Below are positions 35,776 through 44,197 of a stretch of 64,000 nt of DNA, piece after piece. The DNA is from Microbacterium gorillae (GTDB lineage Bacteria; Actinomycetota; Actinomycetes; Actinomycetales; Microbacteriaceae). The notes beneath the pieces are model-generated. The model was not told the DNA's origin. It made no database searches and saw only the letters and a list, made by a program, of their open reading frames with translations. The DNA lies in the NCBI RefSeq assembly GCF_000826185.2, contig NZ_LN648875.1, forward strand, positions 1,625,853 to 1,689,852, given 5' to 3'. The translations under genes were made by a program, and so were the position numbers. The stretch's first letter is position 1, and each line of letters starts with the position of its first letter.

Positions 35776-36720
35776 ATGGCCCCAGGGCTTACGGCCGTCA
35801 CGGTGACCTTCCGTGGTGAGGACGATCTGCTGCGCCTGCAGGCGCGCTCCCTGGACCGCTTCGCGCCCGACGACCTGTTCTCGCGGATCATCGTGGTCGA
35901 CAACGATCGTCGCCCGCTCTCGCCCGCCGGCCGTCGTATGCTCCTCGCGGAATATGGGAATCTCGCCTCGAGAGTGACGATCGTTCGCGGCGATGACGTC
36001 GCCGTCGTTCCCCCCGCTTCGGGATGGATGGCGCAGCAGGTGCACAAGCTCGCCGTGTCCCGCCTCGTCGAGACCGACCACTACGTCCTGTTCGATGCGA
36101 AGAACCACGCCATCAGACCGCTGCGCAGGGGCGACCTGTTCGGCCCGGACGGGCGTGCCCGCGGCGGGTTCCACTCCTACCTCACGCACCCGCTGCTGCC
36201 GCGGCTGCACGCGACCTTGGACTACCTCGGGCTCGGTCACGAGGCGGCGGAGATGTACCCGCCGACCGCCACCCCGTTCATGATGCCCACGGACGCTGCT
36301 CGTGAGGTCGTCGCCGAGGTCGCCCGCCGCGGCGGCACGGACTTCGCCACGGAGTTCGTGCGTGCTGACCTGACCGAGTTCCTGCTCGCCTCGGCCTGGA
36401 TCCTGCGCCGGGACGGGGGGTGGGAACGTGTCTATGACGGCGTCCCCATCGAAGCGCCCGCCGTCTGGGGTTCGACCGCAACCGTCGACGGTGTGCGCAG
36501 CGCGGTCCGCACCGCCGCCGAGCTCGACGCGCCGTTCTTCGGGGTTCATCGCCGGGCGCTGGCGCGTCTGCCGCGGGACGGACGGGACGTGCTCGCCGCC
36601 CACTGGCGCGAGCGGGGACTCGTCCCCGACGAGCGGGAGTTCGGTGCGCTCGTGCGCGCTGCGCGCCGCCGTTACCTCGTCGCGGCGGTGCGTGAGAAGG
36701 TCGCGACGGCGCGACGGTGA
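35776..36720 (+). CDS. DUF6492-like glycosyltransferase-related protein
   Basis: 314 residues. TAVTVTFRGEDDLLRLQARS, IIVVDNDRRPLSP and YVLFDAKNHAIRP resemble a GT-A fold with a weak DXD-like site, which I associate with DUF6492 proteins in exopolysaccharide clusters. No membrane helix or signal peptide. Role in glycan assembly is inferred from position between the phosphatase and the transferase genes. Confidence 0.65.
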   Translation: MAPGLTAVTVTFRGEDDLLRLQARSLDRFAPDDLFSRIIVVDNDRRPLSPAGRRMLLAEYGNLASRVTIVRGDDVAVVPPASGWMAQQVHKLAVSRLVETDHYVLFDAKNHAIRPLRRGDLFGPDGRARGGFHSYLTHPLLPRLHATLDYLGLGHEAAEMYPPTATPFMMPTDAAREVVAEVARRGGTDFATEFVRADLTEFLLASAWILRRDGGWERVYDGVPIEAPAVWGSTATVDGVRSAVRTAAELDAPFFGVHRRALARLPRDGRDVLAAHWRERGLVPDEREFGALVRAARRRYLVAAVREKVATARR

Positions 36721-36779
36721 CACCTGAGCCGGGTGCCGGCGCGGTGCACTGAGAGGGAAGGGGCCACGCGCCCCTGACC

Positions 36780-38000
36780 TCAGAAATCCCACTCGGTCGT
36801 GGACCGGGTCGCCCGGCGGGCGTCGCGGTGAATGCTGTGGCCTGAGCTCAGTCGCAGCGCGAGGTCTTCGTACTGCGCCGCGACCTCGTCCCAGCGGAAG
36901 GCGGTGGCGGCACGATCGCGCGCTGCCCCCGCGAGCCGCGCGACGAGTCGGTCGTCCGACTCGACCGCGGCGAGGGCGTCGGCGACACCCGCGGCATCGC
37001 GGAAGAACCGGCCCTGCCCGTCCAGGACGTCGCGGTTGAAGTTCACGTCGTAGGCGATCACAGCCGTCCCGGCCCCCATGGCGCGCAGCAGCGAGGGGTT
37101 CGTGCCCCCCACCGAGTGCCCGTGCAGATAGGTCGACGCGTGGTGGTACAGCGCGTCCAGGAGATCCTGGTCGTACACGCCTCCGATCAGGCGGATCCGG
37201 TCATCGCCGTCCGCGGCGGCCTGGATCTGCTGCGTGTAGGTGGCGGCGTACGGGGCCGAACCCACCACCACCAGCGGCTTGCGCGCGCTGCTGTCCCGGT
37301 ATCCGCGGACGATCTCCAGCACGTGGTTCTCCGGCTCGAAGCGCGCCACCACGAGGTGGTAACCGCCGGGTTCCAGGCCGAGCGCGCGGACACCGTCCGT
37401 CGGGGCGTCATCCAGGAGCGGGGCGCCGTAGCGGATCATCTCGGTCGGGACCGAGAACTGCTGCGCGTAGTAGTCCGCGATGCCGGGGGCATCCGCGATC
37501 AGCGCGTCGGCCGTGCGCACGCCGAACTGCTCCGCCCAGCGGTAGTACGCCTTCCCGCGCGGTCCCCACTTCGAGCGGCGCCACTCCAGACCGTCCATGT
37601 GCAGGGCGGTGCGGATGCCGCGCGCGCGCAGAATCGGCAGGAACGGCGAGTTCGCCGCGTTGAACACGAACGCCGCATCCGGCCGATGCCGGGTCACCGC
37701 GTGGAGCACGCTCACGCCCGTGTGGCTCAGTGTCTCGATCTGCTTCTGCGGCACCGCGGGAAGGTGGACCACCCGCATCCCCAGGTACTCCTTCGCCCGA
37801 CTCTGCGACCCGCGCGTGTAAACCGTCACGCGGTGACCGCGATCGCTCAGTCGCCGCCCGACCTCTTCCACGGCGGTCTCGAATCCGCCGTACGCGGCCG
37901 GTACGCCGCGCGTGCCGATCATCGCGATCTCGAGCGTTCGGGTGGCCCGCTCCGGTGCACCGGTGACGCCCGGCGTGCGATCCGTGTCCGGAGCCACCAT
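36780..38000 (-). CDS. Glycosyltransferase with DUF1972 (rhamnosyltransferase WchF-like)
   Basis: 406 residues from ATG 38000, whose first base is the last base of the preceding stop (TGATG). N-lobe motif IAMIGTRGVPAAYGGFETAV is the DUF1972 signature; HMDGLEWRRSKWGPRGKAYY and YLHGHSVGGTNPSLLRAMGAG are typical of GT4 enzymes that add the second sugar, often rhamnose, after the initiating hexose-1-phosphate. Coupled to the initiating transferase, it is likely to catalyse the second assembly step. Confidence 0.88.
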   Translation of the reverse strand: MVAPDTDRTPGVTGAPERATRTLEIAMIGTRGVPAAYGGFETAVEEVGRRLSDRGHRVTVYTRGSQSRAKEYLGMRVVHLPAVPQKQIETLSHTGVSVLHAVTRHRPDAAFVFNAANSPFLPILRARGIRTALHMDGLEWRRSKWGPRGKAYYRWAEQFGVRTADALIADAPGIADYYAQQFSVPTEMIRYGAPLLDDAPTDGVRALGLEPGGYHLVVARFEPENHVLEIVRGYRDSSARKPLVVVGSAPYAATYTQQIQAAADGDDRIRLIGGVYDQDLLDALYHHASTYLHGHSVGGTNPSLLRAMGAGTAVIAYDVNFNRDVLDGQGRFFRDAAGVADALAAVESDDRLVARLAGAARDRAATAFRWDEVAAQYEDLALRLSSGHSIHRDARRATRSTTEWDF

Positions 38001-39535
38001 CAATAGGCTCCCTGCGCCTGCGGAGAGACCATCATCCGCGCCGTGCGCCACATGATGATGACGTCATTGACGATGGACCAGTTCTCCACGTACCGCAGGT
38101 CCAGGCGCACGCTCTCGTCCCAGCTCAGGTCGCTGCGCCCGCCGATCTGCCAGGGACCGGTGATGCCGGGCTTGATGAACAGCCGACGGTGCACGGCCGC
38201 CTCGTACGCGTCCACCTCGCGGATCAGCGGCGGACGGGGGCCGACGATGGACATGTCGCCGACCAGCACGTTCCAGAACTGCGGCAGCTCGTCCAGGGAC
38301 AGGCGGCGCAGGAACCGACCGACACGCGTCACGCGCGGGTCCTCGCGCAGCTTGAACAGCGGGCCGGCGCCCTCGTTCTGCGCCACGAGCGCCTGCAGCT
38401 CGGCCTCCGAACCCACGCGCATCGTGCGGAACTTCAGCATCATGAACGTGCGTCCGTCGCGGCCCACGCGCTCCTGGCGGAAGAACACCGGCCCGCGTGA
38501 GTCGACGGCGATGGCGATGGCGATCGGCACGGAGATGATCGCGATGACGAGCAGGGCGAGCGCGGAGACCACGACGTCCAGGGCGCGCTTGAGGGCGTAC
38601 TGCGCGCCGTCGAAGGTGGGGATCTTGACCTGGATCAGCGGCAGGCCGTCCACCGGGAGCAGGGAGATGCGGGGGCCGGCGACATCGGTCAGCCGGCTCG
38701 AGAGCACCAGCTGCGCGGCTGTTCCCTCCAGCTGCCAGCCGAGACGCTTGACGAAGTCGGGGTCATCGTGCGGCTGGCTCGCGACGATGATCGTGTCGGC
38801 GCTCAGCTGCGCGGCTGCGGTGGCGGCGCTCGCGATCGTGCCGAGCACGGGGTAGCGGCGGCCGCGGACGACGATGGGCGCGGAGGAGGAATCCGTCAAC
38901 GCGGTTCCGACGACCAGGTAGCCGAGCTGTCCGGTGCGCTCCAGCGTGTCCAGCACGTACTCCACGTCGCTGCGGTCGCCGAGCACGATCGTGCGCGAGA
39001 CGAAGTGGCCGAACTGGCGCTGGCGCACGAGCCACCGGCGCGAGAGCCAGCGCCCGAGGAGCAGGGCGAGCGTTCCCAGGGGAAGGGTCAAGAGGATCTG
39101 CGCGCGCATTCCGCTCAGCTGCAGCAGGACGGCGAGGACGGCGAGCGTGCCGAAGGCGGCACCCGTGGCGTGCAGCACGCGGCGGTACTCACCCGGCCCG
39201 GCGCCGAACAGGCTCGCATCGCGCGTGCGCAACGCAGCGAGGGCGAAAACCCACGTGACCGCGACCGTGGCGTCGGTGAGCGGCCGACCGGCGGAGGACT
39301 CCAGCGCCGGTGCCAGGGCGTAGGGCGCGGCGACGGCCAGCACGATGAGCGTGGTGTCGATCACGCGCAGCCGCCAGCGGTATCGACGTTCCCACTGCCG
39401 TCGTCGGGTCAGCGTGGCCGTCGCGCGAGGCGAGGTCGCCGGTAGTGCGATGAGCGCCGGTCGTGGGGTTCGGCGCACCGAAGTACGTCGAGGCCTCACG
39501 CGCGCGACGGTCGCCGTGTCGTGCGCCGCAGTCAT
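38000..39535 (-). CDS. Initiating polyprenyl glycosylphosphotransferase (exopolysaccharide)
   Basis: 511 residues. Four to five N-terminal membrane helices (about 58-160), a CoA-binding-like central domain (RTIVLGDRSDVEYVL), one further helix near 325-350, and the C-terminal catalytic PNPT domain with FFRQERVGRDGRTFMMLKFRTM, LSLDELPQFWNVLVGDMS and VGPRPPL. It transfers hexose-1-phosphate to undecaprenyl phosphate, the first step of the locus. Start ATG 39535 has an AGGTG-type site. Confidence 0.92.
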   Translation of the reverse strand: MTAAHDTATVARVRPRRTSVRRTPRPALIALPATSPRATATLTRRRQWERRYRWRLRVIDTTLIVLAVAAPYALAPALESSAGRPLTDATVAVTWVFALAALRTRDASLFGAGPGEYRRVLHATGAAFGTLAVLAVLLQLSGMRAQILLTLPLGTLALLLGRWLSRRWLVRQRQFGHFVSRTIVLGDRSDVEYVLDTLERTGQLGYLVVGTALTDSSSAPIVVRGRRYPVLGTIASAATAAAQLSADTIIVASQPHDDPDFVKRLGWQLEGTAAQLVLSSRLTDVAGPRISLLPVDGLPLIQVKIPTFDGAQYALKRALDVVVSALALLVIAIISVPIAIAIAVDSRGPVFFRQERVGRDGRTFMMLKFRTMRVGSEAELQALVAQNEGAGPLFKLREDPRVTRVGRFLRRLSLDELPQFWNVLVGDMSIVGPRPPLIREVDAYEAAVHRRLFIKPGITGPWQIGGRSDLSWDESVRLDLRYVENWSIVNDVIIMWRTARMMVSPQAQGAY

Positions 39536-39853
39536 ATTTTCGTCACCTTGTCCTCACGGAGCATCGCCGATACCGATTCCCCATGAACATCCCCGCTCGT
39601 CCCTCGGCGAACGCCGAAGGACCTGCCCCCAGGCGCGTCCGTTCACACGGGCACGCCTGTCTCCGGACCCCCATCCAGTGACTTCTCCGCGGCTGCGGAA
39701 GAGCATGAAGTGACTCTAATACTTCACACAGTCCAATGGAAGTACAATTCAATACTGCATCGCGTCCAAAATTAGGATCGACGCGCCGAGGAGTCGACAT
39801 CGGTCTTCGCGGCCCTCGATCGCTGCGACGTAGGATCGCGGAGAGGGAGCGTG
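39536..39853. other. 318-bp intergenic region upstream of iclR-type gene
   Basis: No gene supported. The right half (39700-39780) is AT-rich with TAATAC at 39717-39722 as a possible -10 box. The palindrome TCCAATGGA lies at 39732-39740. It is the divergent control region for the exopolysaccharide transferase and the IclR gene. Confidence 0.5.
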
Positions 39854-40657
39854 ATGCCGAACTCCGTAGCGGGCGAATCGATCATCCAGCGCGTCGCGCG
39901 CGTGCTCGCCGCCTTCGACGCGGACAGCACCGGGCTCACGATCGCCGAGATCTCCCGACGTGCCGATCTGCCCGAGTCCACCGCGCGGCGCATGGTCGGT
40001 GAGCTGATCGACGAGGGCATTCTGGCGCGGCAGGACGCCCGACTCGTCGGCATCGGTCACCGCCTGTGGGCTCAGGTCTCGCGAACGTCGCCGACCCTGA
40101 AGCTCCGCGACGCGGCGATCGGGTACATGGATGACATCCAGACGGTCGTCGGCCATCACACGACGCTCAGCGTGCTGGACGGAGACGAAGCGCTGTACAT
40201 CGAGCGCCTCGGCTCACGGAACTCCACGACGTCGATCGCGAATGTCGCGTCGCGGTTGCCGTGGCACACCGTCTCCGCCGGCTGGGTGCTGGTGGCGAAC
40301 GACGATCGGAGCGAGGAGGAGCGTCGACTGCGTCGACGTCTGATCGCGCACACGGACGCCACCATCACCGATCCGGCGGTGCTGCGCGCGAAGCTGGCGG
40401 ACGTGCGCCGGACGGGGTACGCCGTGTGTGCCGCGATGAGCGTGCCGGCCTCCACCGGCATCTCCGTCCCGGTCCGCGGGGGCACGGGGGAGGTGGTGGC
40501 GGCTCTCGGCGTCATCGTGCCGGTCGCCGAGAATCGCGTGCCGTCCGCTCTGCCGCTGCTGATGGCCGCCTCCCGCGGCATCTCCCGCGCTCTGGGGTGG
40601 GCCGGTGGATCGGAGGCGCCGGGCCACTGGCGTTCGTCGCATCCGATGAGCTCCTGA
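39854..40657 (+). CDS. IclR family transcriptional regulator
   Basis: 267 residues from ATG 39854 (AGAGGGAG site 4 bp upstream). N-terminal winged helix (SIIQRVARVLAAFDADSTGL, IAEISRRADLPESTARRMV) followed by the GAF-like ligand domain (TLSVLDGDEALYIERLGS, PWHTVSAGWVL). Members sense aromatic or carboxylate ligands and control the adjacent catabolic genes. It reads in the same direction as the flavoprotein operon 154 bp downstream, its probable target. Confidence 0.92.
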   Translation: MPNSVAGESIIQRVARVLAAFDADSTGLTIAEISRRADLPESTARRMVGELIDEGILARQDARLVGIGHRLWAQVSRTSPTLKLRDAAIGYMDDIQTVVGHHTTLSVLDGDEALYIERLGSRNSTTSIANVASRLPWHTVSAGWVLVANDDRSEEERRLRRRLIAHTDATITDPAVLRAKLADVRRTGYAVCAAMSVPASTGISVPVRGGTGEVVAALGVIVPVAENRVPSALPLLMAASRGISRALGWAGGSEAPGHWRSSHPMSS

Positions 40658-40674
40658 GCCGGTGACGCGCCGGT

Positions 40675-40695
40675 AACCGCCATTCAATGGCGGTT
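40675..40695 (+). promoter_or_regulatory. Perfect 9-bp palindrome between iclR-type gene and flavoprotein operon
   Basis: AACCGCCAT-TCA-ATGGCGGTT, followed by TTTCGC. It could be the IclR-family operator controlling the downstream operon, or a short intrinsic terminator of the regulator gene. The CAATGG core recurs in the palindrome at 39732-39740 upstream of the regulator, which favours an operator. Confidence 0.5.
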
Positions 40696-40811
40696 TCGCT
40701 TGTCGCGCCCGGCGGCCGGTCTGAGGGTGGACGAGTGCCTGACGGCACCGGTTCCGATCACAGCCGATCGAAGCCCCTCCGCGACGCAGCGGCAGACAGG
40801 AAGGCCAGCAC

Positions 40812-42479
40812 ATGCGAATCCTCACAGGCGAAGAGCGATCCCGGTACGACGTCGTCGTGGTCGGGTCCGGCGCGGGAGCCCTCACCGCCGCGGCGACCGC
40901 GGCGGCGGAGGGACGGACGGTCCTGGTGCTGGAGAAGTCATCGCTGCTCGGGGGCACCTCTGCGGTGTCCGGCGGCATGCTCTGGATCGTCGATAACCAC
41001 TACGCCCAGGCCGCCGGACGCACTGACTCCATCGAGGAGGGCCGGCGCTACGTCGAGTCCGTCGCCCGCGGCCGTGGCCGCAGCGAACTGCTGCACGCAG
41101 CCCTGGAGCACGGGAGCCAGATGCTGCGTTACGTCGAGAGCGCGCTCGGGGTGCGCTTCATCCTGCTCGATGACTTCCCGGACTATCGCCAGGACCTCCC
41201 CGGTGCCGCCACGGGTGGACGAACCGTCGAACCGCAGCTGTTCAACCAGCGCGCCGCCCTCGGCGAGCTCGCCGACCACGTCCGCTCGGACGGCCGCGCG
41301 CCCTACACGATGGCAGAGTACGAGGACTGGGGTGCCTTCACGAACTTCCCGTGGGCCGAGCTCGCCGCGCGCACCGAAGCCGGCGAGACCGCCAAGGGCC
41401 ACGCGCTCGTGTCGATGCTGATCACCGCGGGCGTCCGCGCCGGCGTCACGTTCGCCGTCGATGCCCGGGTCACCGCTCTGCTGGGCGACGCGTCGGGAGT
41501 GCACGGCGTCCGACTTGAGGACGGCGCCGAGATCGAAGCGTCCACCGGGGTGGTCATCGCCTCCGGCGGCTTCGAGTGGGACAAGGCGCTCGCGGACTCC
41601 CTCCTCGCCTCCCGGCTGTACACGATGTGCTCGCCGCCGTCGAACACCGGGGACGGCCTGCGGATGGCGCAGCGGATCGGTTCCATGACCCGCGGCACCC
41701 GCGAAGCGTGGTGGGCGCCGATGTCGATCACCGGCACGCTCCGCGACGGCGAGAGTGTCGGTTCGCTGCTGCGCTTCGAGCGGCAGGGGCCCGGCTCGAT
41801 CATGGTCAATCGCCACGGAGTCCGCTTCGCGAACGAGGCGCAGAACTACAACGACCTGGCTCGCTGCCTGCAGTCGTGGGACTCACCCAACAACCAGACG
41901 TTGAACACCCCGGCGCACGTGGTCTTCGATCAGGCATACCTGCGCTCGTACGGCATCCTTGACCACCGCGCCGGTCAGCCCACCCCGGACTACCTCATCG
42001 AGGCACCGACGCTGGGCGAGCTGGCCGTCAGGATCGGCGTTCCCGCGGATGCCCTCGAAGCCACCGTCGCCCGCTTCAACGAGAACGCGCGGGCGGGCGT
42101 GGACCCGGACTTCGGCCGCGGCGAGTCCGCGTACGACCGGTACTGGGGCGACGCGGCGAACGCCTGGCCGAACCCGTCGCTCGGTCCGCTGACGGAGGGT
42201 CCGTTCTACGCGATGGAGGTCGTCAACGGCGCCTTCGGCACCAATGGTGGTGTCGCGACGGACGGTCAGGCGCGCGTGCTGACCGTGGACGGTGAGCCGA
42301 TCCCCGGCCTGTACGCCGCCGGCAACGTGTCCGAGAACGCCTACGCCGCCGGATACCCCGGAGCCGGCGCCACGCTCGGCCCGATCATGACGATGGGCTT
42401 CGTGGCCGGCTGCGGTCTCGCCGGCGTCAAGCCCGGTCCGACCGCCGAGCGCGCGGCCTCTGCGGAGGTTCCGGCATGA
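40812..42479 (+). CDS. FAD-dependent oxidoreductase, KstD/fumarate reductase flavoprotein type (1)
   Basis: 555 residues. FAD-binding VVVVGSGAGALTAAATA, then EKSSLLGGTSAVSGGMLW near residue 40-60, and the C-terminal AGNVSENAYAAGYPGAGATL containing the Tyr-Pro-Gly motif of 3-ketosteroid dehydrogenases. Such enzymes abstract hydrogens next to a ketone or carboxylate to make a C=C bond, or run the reverse reaction. It is the first gene of a five-gene operon; GGAAGG site upstream; ATGA overlap with the Dabb gene. Steroid substrate is not implied, since no other steroid genes are near. Confidence 0.87.
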   Translation: MRILTGEERSRYDVVVVGSGAGALTAAATAAAEGRTVLVLEKSSLLGGTSAVSGGMLWIVDNHYAQAAGRTDSIEEGRRYVESVARGRGRSELLHAALEHGSQMLRYVESALGVRFILLDDFPDYRQDLPGAATGGRTVEPQLFNQRAALGELADHVRSDGRAPYTMAEYEDWGAFTNFPWAELAARTEAGETAKGHALVSMLITAGVRAGVTFAVDARVTALLGDASGVHGVRLEDGAEIEASTGVVIASGGFEWDKALADSLLASRLYTMCSPPSNTGDGLRMAQRIGSMTRGTREAWWAPMSITGTLRDGESVGSLLRFERQGPGSIMVNRHGVRFANEAQNYNDLARCLQSWDSPNNQTLNTPAHVVFDQAYLRSYGILDHRAGQPTPDYLIEAPTLGELAVRIGVPADALEATVARFNENARAGVDPDFGRGESAYDRYWGDAANAWPNPSLGPLTEGPFYAMEVVNGAFGTNGGVATDGQARVLTVDGEPIPGLYAAGNVSENAYAAGYPGAGATLGPIMTMGFVAGCGLAGVKPGPTAERAASAEVPA

Positions 42480-42769
42480 TCCGCCACGTCGTGATGTTCA
42501 CGTTCCGTCCGGACTTCCCGGCCGACCAGCGCGCCGCCTGGGAGGCGGGCCTGAACCGGATGCGCGGCAACATCCCCGGGATGCTCAGCATCACCCACGG
42601 TGCTGACGTCGTGCGCGCGGAGCGCTCCTGCGATTACGCCATCGTCGCCGACTTCGAGACGCTCGCCGACATCGAGGTCTACAACACCCACCCGCTGCAC
42701 GAGCCGCTCAAGGCCTATTCCTTTCCCAACAGCAGGTCCATCACCTCGGTCGATTTCGTCCTCGACTGA
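42476..42769 (+). CDS. Dabb (stress-responsive A/B barrel) family protein
   Basis: 97 residues: MIRHVVMFTFRPDFPADQ, GADVVRAERSCDYAIVADFE and YNTHPLHEPL are the family hallmarks (dimeric alpha-beta barrel, conserved His residues). Relatives include plant polyketide cyclases and enzymes acting on unstable cyclic ketones. Placed between two flavoproteins, it may guide cyclisation, tautomerisation or aromatisation of their product. Translation coupled to the preceding gene. Confidence 0.88.
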   Translation: MIRHVVMFTFRPDFPADQRAAWEAGLNRMRGNIPGMLSITHGADVVRAERSCDYAIVADFETLADIEVYNTHPLHEPLKAYSFPNSRSITSVDFVLD

Positions 42770-42787
42770 CCCATCCAGGAGAACACC

Positions 42788-44146
42788 ATGACTTATCAGG
42801 ACAACGTCGTCCCTGCCGTCGCTCCACCGCGGCCGGTCGAACCGCGCAAGACACCCGGCAAGGCCGCCCTCGCGTCGTTCCTCGGCGGCACGCTGGAGTA
42901 CTACGACTTCTTCATCTACGGCACGGCGGCGGCGCTGGTCTTCCCGTCGCTGTTCTTCCCCGGCGACAACCCCACTGCGGGCCTGGTCGCCGCGTTCGCC
43001 ACCTTCGGTGTGGCCTACGTCGCTCGTCCTCTCGGCGGCATGGTGATGGGCCACTTCGGTGACCGCATCGGCCGCAAGCGCGTGCTGCAGTTCACGATCG
43101 TGCTGATGGGGCTGGCGAGCCTCTCGATCGGCCTCTTGCCCACATACGCGGCGATCGGCATCTTCGCGCCGATCCTGCTGACCCTCGCGCGGCTCGTGCA
43201 GGGCTTCTCCGCCGGGGCGGAGTCCGCGGGCGCTTCCTCGCTGACGCTGGAGCACTCCCCGCAGGACAAGCGGGGCTTGTTCACCTCGTCCGTGATGATG
43301 GGGTACGCCGGCGGCATGGTGCTGTCCACGCTGGTGTTCATCCCGATCACCGCACTGCCGGAGGATGCCCTGCTGAGCTGGGGATGGCGGGTGCCGTTCC
43401 TGCTCTCGATCGTCGTGCTGGCGTTGGCGTACTGGGTGCGTCGCCACCTGGACGAGACGCCCGTGTTCGAGGAGGCCAAGGAGGAGGGCGAGCTGAAGAA
43501 GGTTCCCCTCCGCGACGTCCTGCGTTTCCAGGCTCTCGATGTGGTGCGCGTGCTGTTCATGTCGATCTTCTCGGTGATGCAGACGATCTTCACGGTGTTC
43601 GGACTGTCCTACGCCACCGAGGAGGCCGGCTTCGGGCGCGCCGAGATCCTCACGGTCAACGCGATCGCGATCGGCCTGTCGATGATCACGATGCCGCTGC
43701 TGGCGAGCCTGTCCGACAAGATCGGTCGCAAGCCCGTGATCGGCACCGCGATGCTCGGCTGTCTGCTGACGCTGCCGGTCTACTTCCTGGCGCTCGGCAC
43801 CGGGAACATCGTTCTGGTCTTCCTCGCCGCGCTGCTGTTCATGACGGTGCTGTACTCGGGCTTCAACGGACTGTGGCCGGGATTCTTCGCCGAGCAGTTC
43901 GCGACCCCGATCCGCTACAGCGGCATGGCTCTGGGTAACCAGCTGGGTCTGCTGGTCGCCGGGTTCGGTCCGATGATCGGCGGACTGCTGCTGGGTACGG
44001 GCGAGTTCGGCTGGGTGCCGGTCGCGATCTTCGGCGGCGTGTGCGCCGCCCTGGGCCTGATCGCCCTGCTGTCCTCGCGGGAGACCGCTCACACACCGAT
44101 CGAGCAGCTCGGCGAGCCGTACTGGCGCAAGGTCGGCCGGCGCTGA
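42788..44146 (+). CDS. MFS transporter, metabolite:H+ symporter (MHS) family
   Basis: 452 residues, twelve membrane helices. The MHS signatures are present: GGTLEYYDFFIYGTAAALVF in helix 1 and the helix 2-3 loop GHFGDRIGRKRVL, with the second RXGRK-like loop DKIGRKPVIG. Family members import carboxylates such as shikimate, ketoglutarate or citrate. It probably imports the acid metabolised by the surrounding oxidoreductases. Confidence 0.92.
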   Translation: MTYQDNVVPAVAPPRPVEPRKTPGKAALASFLGGTLEYYDFFIYGTAAALVFPSLFFPGDNPTAGLVAAFATFGVAYVARPLGGMVMGHFGDRIGRKRVLQFTIVLMGLASLSIGLLPTYAAIGIFAPILLTLARLVQGFSAGAESAGASSLTLEHSPQDKRGLFTSSVMMGYAGGMVLSTLVFIPITALPEDALLSWGWRVPFLLSIVVLALAYWVRRHLDETPVFEEAKEEGELKKVPLRDVLRFQALDVVRVLFMSIFSVMQTIFTVFGLSYATEEAGFGRAEILTVNAIAIGLSMITMPLLASLSDKIGRKPVIGTAMLGCLLTLPVYFLALGTGNIVLVFLAALLFMTVLYSGFNGLWPGFFAEQFATPIRYSGMALGNQLGLLVAGFGPMIGGLLLGTGEFGWVPVAIFGGVCAALGLIALLSSRETAHTPIEQLGEPYWRKVGRR

Positions 44147-44197
44147 CGCAGACGTCCCCGCCCGCAGTGCGGGCGGGGCGATGACAAGGAGAAACAC

